This document shows, one piece after another, positions 36,923 to 47,771 of a stretch of 64,000 nucleotides of DNA. This stretch comes from Trifolium pratense (Eukaryota > Streptophyta > Magnoliopsida > Fabales > Fabaceae). Position numbers and translations under genes: made by a program. Under the pieces are notes generated by a model, which was not told where the DNA came from, searched no databases, and saw only the letters and a list, made by a program, of their open reading frames with translations. Numbering within the stretch: the first letter of the stretch is position 1; each line of letters starts with the position of its first letter. The DNA lies in NCBI RefSeq assembly GCF_020283565.1, contig NC_060060.1, positions 18,786,001 to 18,850,000 of the forward strand. The letters are read 5' to 3'.

Positions 36923-39424
36923 AACGTCTATATTTCAGTCTAGCCCCAATATCTTTTATTATCCTCCTCATTGTATTGATACTATTATTTGTGATGAAAT
37001 GAATTGATTTACCTTTATCTCAAAAAAAAATAGCTGAATTCTATTGTGAACTATTTTAAAAGTATAAATTTAATGTACCAAAAAATATATATACAAGTGG
37101 TGATTGACGCTGAATTTGGTAGGAAGGACTACGTCAATTCCCCCCAACTGCAATCGAGAGGGGGCTGAAACCATTTAATGACAGAACTGAACTCGAACAA
37201 AATTAGGCGGTTCAATAGACCTCTATAACCACTAGATGAATCAAAACACTATCGAAAGATGGAGAGGACATGAGGATAGAAGAATTTTGATCAATTTAAG
37301 GGAAGTGAAAAGCAACCATATATACATCTAATCTAATTATATAGTATGATTGTATGAACTTAAACCTAGTTCGAAGGAACATGGTTAAAAGGTAACCATT
37401 CATAGTCCCATTAGAAATAAAATGCATAAATAAGATTGACTTTAAACTAAATCATGGTTTTGTAGTTGAACAATAGCTTTAAATGGTTATACATACCATT
37501 GCATGCTTGTTTTGCTTTGGATTCACTTTTTACTTGCAGCTTTAATTTTAACTTAAAGATGAAACTATAAACTATAAAGTGATGAAATGCAAAATCTTAA
37601 GAAATGACATTCCCGCGTGCATAAGTGGGTCATCTAATCATACTTTATGTACAGTTAATTGGATTCCTTGATTAAGACATTACATGTTAAATAATCATAG
37701 CAATCTAAAGATTATTAGTGCAAAGCATTTACTTAGATGCTAAAAGTACAAAATTAGGATCATAATGCTCCCACTTCGTGGAATGTCAGAGAGAATGGTT
37801 GAACTAAAACCATTTTGGGCCTATTGATTAATGTATTATGGTCCACCTCCACTATAGGCCACGACCCAAACATTCTCCAAATTATAAAAGAATTTTCGTA
37901 TTTCTTAGAAGTCCTCGTTCGCCTCTGTAAATTTTAAAAATACCCTCCTCATCACTATTTAAGTATCGAACTCAAAGGACGCCAAATCTGAAAGAAAAAA
38001 AATGTTCGTTTCCTAAAACACGAACCTTGAAAAATTGGGGCGAAGAAAAGATGAGAAATATAAAAATATTAGATTTTATAAAGTTCGCATTCTAGAATGG
38101 AAATATTCTAGAAAGCGAACTATTTTTTCTCAGTTTTTGCTATTTACACACTCGTATCATGCATTATGAGGAGAGTGATATTGGAAGGTCGGAGGACACG
38201 TGTGATATTCAGAGGACACAAGAAGAAGGAGTCATTATGAAATTGCTCTTTAATTTGTTTAGGCCAGTGTCAGGCCCTAAACACCGCCCTAGTTTATGTG
38301 GTTTTTCTTTTTTCCACATATAGGAAGAATTCATAAATTAATAGCAAATGATTTCTTGCCACAAGGTACTACTATACTTATTCATTTAATTAATAAAAAA
38401 GTTTTAAACAAGAAACGTGTAGGAAGATAAAAAAAGTATAATTGGATTAATATTAGTATAAGTTTGTAATGATAAATCACTGACCCACTAGGAAAAAAGA
38501 GGAGGTTCTTTTTAATTTTTACAGTGAATGTATCCTTCTTAAACATTCTTTTTTCTAAAATAATATCATAATAAAGGTCCTCTGTGAAAAAAAGATAATA
38601 AAGGTACATCAACATATTTAACCTACATGAGCACTTTCAAAGTTCTTGCATTAGGAGTTGATTGGAAGAGTTTATTTGAGCTTAATTATCAATGATAAAA
38701 TCCTGTATAAATATTTAAAAAGAGTATACGAAAATAGTTTCATATATCTTATTTTTATGCTCCATCCCGTTCCATTTCATTCCATCGCATTCCATCATAT
38801 CATTAAATGTCTAAATGGTGCTAACTTAAGTGAATTTTGAGGTTACCCATCAAAACTATTTTTTTTTATCAAAATCATTTTATTAAAATTCAAATTTAAT
38901 CCAATAATTATCACATAATTAGCAATAAACTCCTAAGTTTATCGTAGGATTATCCTATAATTATTAAACTCCTAAGTTTATCTGGTTGGTAAAAAAATAA
39001 CTTAGTAAAACAAACATCAATAATGGGCTTAGGCCCAATCTAAAAAAAATCACCAATAAAAATGTTCAGGGGAACTTGAATAAAAAAAAAAAAGCAAAAG
39101 GTATCTTTAGCCGGTCTACAAGTTTTTCGCGCACCCTATTTTACTCATCCGCTACTTAAGTAGAGGATGTTATAAAATGAAAATTTTGAAGAAAAAACAT
39201 TGTCCGCTACTTAAGTAGCTGGTGGTATTTAAGAGTAGGGCGGAAAAAGAAACTCCTAAAAAAATGATAAGGGAGCTTGTTCTCTAAACCAAACCCTATA
39301 GGACTCAACAGGTTGCCAAACAAATGGACAACTATGTTGCCTTCCCTTTTTTTTGGGGTTTCAATTACATCATATGCTCCACTAACCACTAACCCATGTA
39401 GGTATTAGGATTAGTGCTAAAGTT
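36923..39424. other. Gene-free stretch with SINE family B copy 3
   Basis: A third family B SINE copy lies at 37092-37232 (GTGGTGATTGACGCTGAATT, GGGGCTGAAACCATTTAATG). A 38-bp palindrome with TTCTAGAA cores is at 38083-38120. No supported gene. Confidence 0.55.
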
Positions 39425-39832
39425 TCATAGCCTGCAGTGACCATATGATGGTGGCGTCCCTTGAATTGTATCAATAAAACTAAGCATAGTTCCAAGACTC
39501 TTTTCATCTGGAATAAACAAGCACCAAATTAACAAATTTTGTATAGATAAAACAAATATTCAAATACATCCTTAAAAAAATTCATTGTTAAAGTGCACAA
39601 AATTATCAATTTAAGTATAGGATGCTATATGACTTACCAAGTCTTGGGATTTCATGTCCTTTTGGGTGATGAATCAAAACAGGGTTGACAAAAGCCTCTA
39701 GCAGAATAATGCTTTCTGGCTTCAAGAAATCCTTCTCACCTTAATCACATTATATGAATGAAGTATAAGTATATTGATGACTTCTCGTCAAATATAATTT
39801 TTAGAGTCTTTTTAGTTAAGTTTTAGTTTACT

Positions 39833-40059
39833 TAATGAAATAGGATGAGGCAGAATTCGTTGTTATTGTATTGATGCTCAAAGGCTAATTTATATACAAT
39901 ACATACAGCTTGCTCTACATAGGGTAATTACAACAAATCTTTGCAAATCAACTAAATTGGAAAATAGAATTGAAAGCAAATAACTACACTTTGATGACAG
40001 TAAATGACAGCAATTACAGTTTGACTTTCTGTCATAAGTTTCCTAATATTATGCTAATA
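39833..40059 (-). repeat. 3' LTR of the copia element
   Basis: 227 bp, identical to the LTR at 44488-44714. On the minus strand it starts TATTAGCATAAT and ends TATTTCATTA. Confidence 0.95.
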
Positions 40060-40066
40060 TCCCCCC

Positions 40067-43000
40067 TCAAGTTGGAGCGTGGAGATGAAGAACGCCCAAC
40101 TTGGACAACAAAGAGTCAAATTGACGTTTCCCTAGTGCTTTCGTCAAGATATCAGCTAATTGTTTTGAAGTGTGAACATACAAAGGTTGGATGCTACCTT
40201 TGACAATTTCATCTCGCACAAAATGGCAATCAACCTCAATGTGTTTTGTACGCTCATGGAAGACCGGATTATTGGCAATATGAAGGGCAGATTGACTGTC
40301 ACAATGAAGATGCATAGGATCAGCATGCTCAACACCTAGAGAGCTCAACAATCCTTTCAACCACTTGAGTTCGCAAGTAGCTGCAGCCATAGAGCGGTAC
40401 TCAGCTTCAGCTGAAGATCGAGACACTGTAGTTTGCTTCTTAGTCTTCCAAGAGATGGGGGAACTACCCAACATCACAAAATAAGCTGTCAAAGATCTTC
40501 TAGTAATGGGACAACCTGCCCAGTCTGCGTCGCAGTAGCCATACAAGCGCAAATCACAATCAGCTTTGAGAACAATTCCTTGACCAGGATTGCCTTTTAG
40601 GTACCGAACAACCCGAAGAGCTGCATTCCAATGCTCAATCTTTGGAGTCTGCATAAATTGAGCAAGAATGTGAACACAATATGACAACTCAGGATGAGTA
40701 ATAGTCAAATAGATGAGTCGTCCAATGAGACTCCTATATTCAGTTGGGTCTTTGAGGTCTTTCCCTTCAACAAGGGCCAATTGATGGTTTTGTTCGATAG
40801 GAATGGTCGCCGGTTTTGCTCCCAACAGTCCACAATCAGAAATCAAATCCAATGCATATTTTCTTTGCGAGAGAAAGATACCTGTAGCATTCCGTGCAAC
40901 CTCAATACCAAGGAAATATTTCAACTTTCCAAGGTCTTTCATGTGAAAACAGCGACCCAAGTAATCCTTGAATTTATGTATAGCATCACTTTGATTTCCT
41001 GATATAACTATATCATCAACATACACCAAAACATACAACTCGGCGTTATGGCGGCGCAACATGAAAAGAGAATAATCAGAGTATGATTGTTCAAAGCCAT
41101 AAGTTCTTAATGCATCCGACAATTTAGCAAACCAACATCTAGGGGCCTGTTTCAAACCATACAAAGATTTTCGAAGGCGACACACCTTACCGGGAGATTG
41201 TTTTTCAAAACCAGGGGGCAATTTCATATATACTTCTTCTTCCAAGTCTCCGTGCAAAAATGCATTGCGAACATCCATTTGATGTAGTTGGAAGTTCTTG
41301 GCCGCCGCAACGGCTAAAAATGTCCGAACTGTCACCATTTTTGCGGTGGGAGCAAACGTCTCATTATAGTCAACACCTTCAACTTGTCTGTTGCCATGGA
41401 CAACCAATCTTGCTTTGTACCGCTCAATAGACCCATCTGAATTATATTTGATCTTATAGATCCATTTGCATCCTATAGCTTTCTTTCCCGGTGGTAAATT
41501 TTCAGTTATCCATGTACCATTGTCCTCCAAAGCTCGAATTTCTTCCTTCATGGCATCTCTCCATTTCTCATCTTTAACAGCCTCGGCAAAAGAATTTGGC
41601 TCATGCCCTGCAGTAACTGCCGCCAAGAAGGCACAATGTTGTACAGAAAATTTGTCACAATTAACAAAATTTGCAATTGGATAACGCGTACCTGAGGATT
41701 TTGAATGAAGCGGTGAACTGGTCGAGGGGCTTATAGTTGTAGTGTGTATGACATGATCCTTCAGACGTGTAGAGGGCTTCTTGATTCTATGTCCCCGGCC
41801 AAGAAGTTCATCATTTTGAACACTTTGTTGACAATCCAATCTCCCACCTTGGTCTACAACTTCTGTTGTATCAGGTTGCTGCCCTATACCTTGTACTTCC
41901 TCATGATTTTCATTGTCCTCAATATCACTTACCACACCCACAGCTCCTATGTCATTAGTTGTCACTACATTTCTTGTATCATTCCTTTCCTCACATTCAT
42001 TAATTGGATCAAGCGGCCATCCCCATTCTTCAATGTGTGTTTCACTCGTTTGGTCATTGCTAGAGAAAGGGAATACTTCTTCCACAAATTTCACATTTCG
42101 AGATACAAAATACTCTTCAGTCTCAATATCATACACTTCCCACCCTTTTTTTCCATAAGGGTAGCCTACAAAAATACACTTCCGACTCCTACTATCAAAT
42201 TTATCTCGCCCCCTATTTTCATTAAGAGCATAACACAAACATCCAAATGTCCGAATTTGTGTATATGCTGGCTTAGCATCAAACAACACTTCATAAGGAG
42301 TTTTCCCATCAAGTAGCGCAGAAGGAGTTCGGTTAATCAAATAAGCGGCAGTAAGAATACACTCTCCCCAAAATTTTAAAGGCAAATTGGCTTGAAACCT
42401 CAATGCCCTCGCCACATTCAATATATGTCGGTGTTTTCTTTCTACCCTTCCATTTTGTTGTGGTGTATAGCGAATTGAAGTCTGATGAAGGACACCATTT
42501 TCTTGAAAATAACTTTGTAGTCCTCTAAATTCCGTCTCATTATCACTTCTTAAAACTTTAATTTGTTTGTTATGTTGCCTATGTATCATAGCAAAAAATT
42601 GTTTGATGATACGCGAAACTTCATCTTTTGTTTTCAACAAGTACACCCATATCGCACGCGAACAATCATCAACTATAGTCAAAAAATAAACAGCGCCACA
42701 AGAGGCGTATGTTTTATAAGGTCCCCACAAATCACAATGAATCAAATCAAAACAATTCTTTGCATTATTTTCACTCAACAAAAATGATTCTTTTATTTGT
42801 TTGGCTCTAAAACAAACATCACACGTCTTTATTCTAGTATCAATATTCTTTTGAATTACATCAGGTAACATACTAGTTATCTTAGATGATGGGTGCCCCA
42901 TTCTTCTATGCCACAACTCACAAAATCCAATGACATTTGCTCGGTATGCACGGACTGGTGTCGCCACACTAAGCACATAAAGCCCCTCTGATTCTTCACC

Positions 43001-44488
43001 CGCTCCAATCATCATCCTCGAAATGCGGTCCTGTATAACACATATTGTTTTAGTAAAGTGAACAATATAATCATCATCATGTAAAAGTTGAGATATTGAG
43101 ATGAGTTTGCAATTCAAATTAGGGACAAAAAGAACACGCTTCAATATTAGCTTGTCACCAATAGTGACCATTCCTTCTTTAGTTGCATACGTCCGTGTCC
43201 CATTGGGCAATCCAACAGGACAAGGCTCTATATCTCGGACATCATTCATGCACGCAAGTGTGCTAGTCATATGATGAGAGGCACCCGTGTCAATAATCCA
43301 TGGATTCTCACCTGTCAATCTTGTACTTGTCCCACCTTTTTGTGCGTTAACCGCTTTGAGAATAGCATTCCACTGCTTTGAACTCAATCCCGGCAGCACC
43401 TGATCATCTTCATTTGCCATTGCTTCAGTGTCATCAACAACTTGAGCCATATTAACTTTTGCATTATTCCCTCTTCCTTTTCCCGCACCACTCAATGATC
43501 GATGCACATGCTTTCCGCGTCCATTCACACGACCGTCAGATTGTGGTCTATCTCCCCACCATTCTGGGTAACCCACTATCTCAAAACATGAGTCGATATC
43601 ATGCCCCTCACGTTTGCAATGTGAGCATGGTTTCTCTGACCCCGTGTGAGGTTTCTTTTCCCAACTCGATGTTCTGCCACTCTTGACAGCAAAAGCAATT
43701 GGATCTCCACGTTCTTCCTTGCCTCGCGTCATTACTCCGACTCTTTCCTCTTGCACCACCATCTGGTATGCTCTGTTCAAATTCGGCAGCGGGTCTAGAC
43801 TCAAGACATTAGACCGCACAGTCCTGAATTGAGACTCATCAAGGCCCATCAAAAATTGGTGAAGCTTCTCCTCTTCTCTCTTCTTATTTAGCGCCGCAGA
43901 TATGCCGCACTTACACCCATTGCATGTGCACACGGGTATCTGGTCATAGTCGTTCAATTCATCCCACAGCTTCTTAATCCGTCCAAAATATGTCACAATC
44001 GGGTCTCCATTCTGTTTGCAATTTGCCAATTCAGATTTCAGTTGTTGGATGCGAGGTCCATTTGAGATATCAAACCTCTGTTTAATATCATCCCACAATT
44101 CTTTTGCGTTTTCTCTGTATGTGATGGTCGATCGAAGTTTCGGTTCAATCGTATTGAAAATCCATGAAACAATCATGGAATTAACAGTCCACCAATCATC
44201 GATTTCAAGAGCAGTTTCATCAGGTTTTTAAATCGATCCATCTACGAATCCAAACTTTCGTCGTGCCCTCAACGAGCCTCGGACTGCACGAGCCCATTCA
44301 TCATAATTTTCACCCTTCAATTGTACTTGGGTAATGATATTTCCTGGGTTATCATTTGAATACAGATCATAGGGAGATGTCTGTTTCTTCAAATGAGACC
44401 CACTTCCATCTTTGTTGAATTTTTCATTTGTCTTATTGCCATCATCCTTTTTCATCGCCTGATCCTCAAGACCACGCTCTGATGCCAT
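40067..44488 (-). pseudogene. copia gag-pol polyprotein, open except for one stop codon
   Basis: Reading starts at 44488 (MASERGLED), continues 86 codons (QLKGENYDEWARAVRGSL, KFGFVDGSI), meets TAA at 44230-44228, and continues in the same frame (KPDE, DDWWTVNSMIVSWIF) to 40067. The downstream open part alone is 1369 codons from the ATG at 44176. Domains, numbered from that ATG: gag; zinc knuckle CSHCKREGHDIDSC (about 185); protease IIDTGASHHM (about 295); GAG-pre-integrase and integrase (HRRMGHPS, HCDLWGPY, RSDNETEF); reverse transcriptase (WIYKIKYNSDG, QMDVRNAFLHGDLEEEVYM, YVDDIVISG); RNase H (CDADWAGC, SSAEAEYRSM, HCDSQSA). All expected catalytic motifs are present. The ancestral codon was probably AAA, giving IKKPDE. 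The stop codon lies within the polypurine tract at the 3' end. Confidence 0.9.
44476..44487 (-). promoter_or_regulatory. Primer-binding site of the copia element
   Basis: TGGCATCAGAGC directly after the 5' LTR. It matches the complement of the initiator methionine tRNA 3' end (TGGTATCAGAGC) at 11 of 12 bases and would prime minus-strand synthesis. Confidence 0.85.
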
Positions 44489-44714
44489 AATGAAATAGGA
44501 TGAGGCAGAATTCGTTGTTATTGTATTGATGCTCAAAGGCTAATTTATATACAATACATACAGCTTGCTCTACATAGGGTAATTACAACAAATCTTTGCA
44601 AATCAACTAAATTGGAAAATAGAATTGAAAGCAAATAACTACACTTTGATGACAGTAAATGACAGCAATTACAGTTTGACTTTCTGTCATAAGTTTCCTA
44701 ATATTATGCTAATA
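44488..44714 (-). repeat. 5' LTR of the copia element
   Basis: 227 bp, identical to the other LTR. The gag start codon (44488-44486) overlaps its last base and runs into the primer-binding site. Confidence 0.95.
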
Positions 44715-45836
44715 TTACTTCTGGCCATTTAATATTTAATAACAAATTATTAACATATCTTAGCTGTATCGTATTTTGAATTTCAAAATTTTTATTTATC
44801 TGCATATCTGTATCATAACACATCCGCATCCGTAGTATGTATTCATGCTTCATATGCATCATTTTAAGACAAAAGCTAAAGGAAAAGTTTCTTGAAATTA
44901 CCTATAAAAAAAGAACATGTTAGTGTCGTGTCAGATGTAATTTAACATCAACCACTTAGTCAACATGTTAGTGTCGTGGCCATTAAAAAAGAACATGTTA
45001 GTGTCGTGTCAGATGTTTGTGCCTGTGAGTTTTTTAAAACTTAAGAACATGAAACATGTCAAAATTAATTTCATATTTCAAGAATCTCCTTTTATCTCTC
45101 ACAAAAAGTTAATCCAAAAGTGCACTAGGGAATAGGGATGAAGGGTCAACTTGTTGATTCAAAAAGAGAATGTGTAAGTTTGGTTCTATGCATCAGAACC
45201 AAAAAGAGAAAATACTCTTGTGAGTATGCATCAGAAGACAAAGTATCAGAACTATGCTAAACATCATGCATAGGTGTGAAAGGTGTGAGAGTGATCATGC
45301 AAAGAGAGTGATCTGACAAGGAGTGTGAAAGCTCGAAATAAGCTTGATGCACAAAACAGAAAATAGGCACAGAAATGAGCTCAACAGTGCTCAGGATAGG
45401 CGCAAAAGTGAAGCTAAAAATGTATTGATCACAAATCTGAAACTTAAAACACAATCACACATCCTTATATAGATGATGTGATACACTAATGCAAGTAAAA
45501 CCCAATGTAACTAACTCTTAACAAATTAGTTAGCTAACGCAACTAACACTAACTAACTTGTTTCACAAGCAACTGACTTGTCCTTCATTGTGCTATATCA
45601 TTAACAAGGAGCAACAAAGAGAATTTACACAGTTTGGAGATGAGAACAAACAGAACTATTGCGATGGTAGATTAAGCATGGACGCTTCTGAAATCAGAGA
45701 GGGAAGGGAAAAGAGGGCCATGGAAAAGGTTGGTCTCCAAAAAGGGCAATTATGGAAACAATGAGCTAGCAAACCACCAAACACAGAAAAATAATTGGAG
45801 TACATCGAAATTAGAAAGAGAGAAAGCAGAAGGGAG

Positions 45837-46340
45837 ATGGTATTCTTTGTTTGTATAGACAATATTGATCCCAATACACCTGTGAGGGACTTGAAAGACA
45901 GCTTACACAGAGTAGGAGAAGCTAGCGATACCTACATCTCAAAAGAGAATAGAAAACGAGTAAGCAATTCGGTTTTATCAGGTTTGATAACTTTAGTTCA
46001 TCTGATAAAGCTATTCGAAGGTTTCATGAGTCTTTGCTTAAAGGAGAAAAAATCACTCTAATATTATACTAAAACCACTCAAATATGATACTATGACCAC
46101 TCTTAAACCAAAAAGTGGACATGATCTTAGAGTCAGGAGTGATAGGAGGCCACATGAGTCAGGAGATTGTGTCATATATGAAAAGGAGCATGATCTTAGA
46201 GTCTAAGTGCCCACTGCAGCAAGAAGACTTATCAGATATAGTGACTGAATGGCACAACAACATTGACAAGGATCTGAGATATGGGGTAATTCAAGTTTCT
46301 CGTAACTTTTTCGACCCAAGAGGAGTTGGAAATAACTAAT
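45837..46340 (+). pseudogene. RRM-domain gene fragment antisense in the FSH intron, copy B
   Basis: Plus-strand sequence within intron 3 of the broken FSH copy. MVFFVCIDNIDPNTPVRDL (RNP2-like FFVCIDNI) is followed in a second frame by KQFGFIRFDNF (RNP1-like), then by a fragment with LQQEDLSDIVTEWHN and YGVIQVS. The same fragment is in intron 3 of the intact FSH gene, so it entered before the duplication. Frameshifts make it non-functional. Confidence 0.6.
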
Positions 46341-47771
46341 CTTACTAACTCTTAACTACCTATTAACAACTTATTAACAAACTCGTCTCTGATAATTCCA
46401 AAGACAAAAACATTTCTACTAAAACATTTAAAACATGTGAAAATTAATTTTATATTTCTATAATCCTCTATGTTTCAGAATAAACGATTAATCCAAACAT
46501 GGACTAAAATGTAAATAATAAAGTAAGTTATAGTGTTTCTTTGCTAATTAGTACCTGTGCTTGCATTCCTGGCAATGCAGCTGCCAACATAGCTCCCTGA
46601 GTGACATTAATTCTTAATCAATTAAAACCGAAAGAAAAATATCTGCATATTTCAGCATCAAACAATCAAAACTTACGAAGCACGCACACTCATAGGATTA
46701 AGCGTGTTCCGGTGTTGGATACGCATCAATGTCTGACACTGACACGACGTAACATTTATTATAAGTGTCGTCTGTGTTGTGTCAAGTGTTCATATCTGTA
46801 TCCATGCTTCGTAGATTAAAACAATACCTGAGAGAATCCAAGTAAACCATCAAAAGGACCATTTTTTAACATGTAATCCTCAATGTATGCTATGCATTCC
46901 TCAAAGTTCCTATACTCTGTGTTATCCTGCACACAAATAAATGAAATCTTATTTAGGCACCAACGCAAATAAACAAAGAAGATTAATATGATTAATTGTA
47001 TTAATTAATATAATAACCTGATTGGATCGGAACCATTCATAATAAGGAGGATCGAAATGAATCAATGTGCGAATACTATTTTAGTATCAAAATAAATTGG
47101 GCAAACTACTATTTTAGTCTTTAAATGTATCAAAATTGTAAATATATCTCTAATGTCTCTTTTGTGTAATTTTATGGACTAAATTTAATAACTAAAAACA
47201 CATTTGAGGATCAAATTGACTACCTAAAAATATATTTGAGGATCAAAATGACTAATAAAAGAAACACTTGTGGATCTAATTGCAATTTCTATACATTCAA
47301 GAACGAATATGACAACGAGATATACTTCCAAAGACCAAAATAATGGTTTACCCAAAATAAATTTCAGCAATCGAAACGTTATCGGGATGAGTTGTTTAAT
47401 AGGTCTCTTTTTTCAATATGTTTGATGGCACTGCTCAGAATTATGCAAGGAGACTATCAAATAGGATGTCTCTAAAATAAAACAATTTAGATATAATTGT
47501 ATCGGAGTCCTACTACACTGTAAAATCCGTTCTAGAAAATACACCCTCAAATATGTTACTTAAACTACTCTAATATTATACTAAAACCAAAAAGACATTG
47601 ATAATATGACATCTCTTAAACAACAGAGGAACAAATTTCAAATCACATACACTAATATGCTATATTATCCAATGATGGACTCTAAGTTTTTATTTTCAAT
47701 TTACAAACACTAATATACTCTATGTTCCAACAATTGACATCTGGTTTTCGAACACTAATATATCTCAAGTT

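Larger units (their letters stand above)
39833..44714 (-). mobile_element. Ty1-copia LTR retrotransposon, near-intact
   Basis: A 4882-bp element between perfect 5-bp target duplications TTACT (39828-39832 and 44715-44719). The two 227-bp LTRs (39833-40059 and 44488-44714) are identical base for base as I read them, implying very recent insertion. The primer-binding site follows the 5' LTR at 44487-44476 (TGGCATCAGAGC, one change from the initiator Met-tRNA complement). The polypurine tract TTGAGGGGGGA abuts the 3' LTR. LTR ends are TA...TA in place of TG...CA. Confidence 0.95.
39425..47058 (-). pseudogene. FSH-type serine hydrolase, broken left copy
   Basis: Tandem duplicate of the intact gene at 47772-50457. 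Recognisable exons, from 5' to 3' on the minus strand: the end of exon 1 (about 47058-47028, FDPPYYEWF), exon 2 (46926-46828, EECIAYIEDYMLK and GFSQ), exon 3 (46596-46555, GAMLAAALPGMQAQ), exon 5 (39739-39638, EKDFLKPESI and HHPKGHEIPRL) and exon 6 (39507-39425). The first part of exon 1, with the start codon, is missing. Exon 4 is gone: homology stops at its donor side near 44903 (CCTATA) and resumes in intron 3. A copia element (39833-44714) sits in the intron between exons 4 and 5. The remaining exons are still in frame, so decay is recent. Confidence 0.9.

Noticed and set aside
41744..42316. Plus-strand open frame of 190 codons
   Set aside because: Antisense to the integrase region of the copia polyprotein; the minus-strand frame has all domain motifs.
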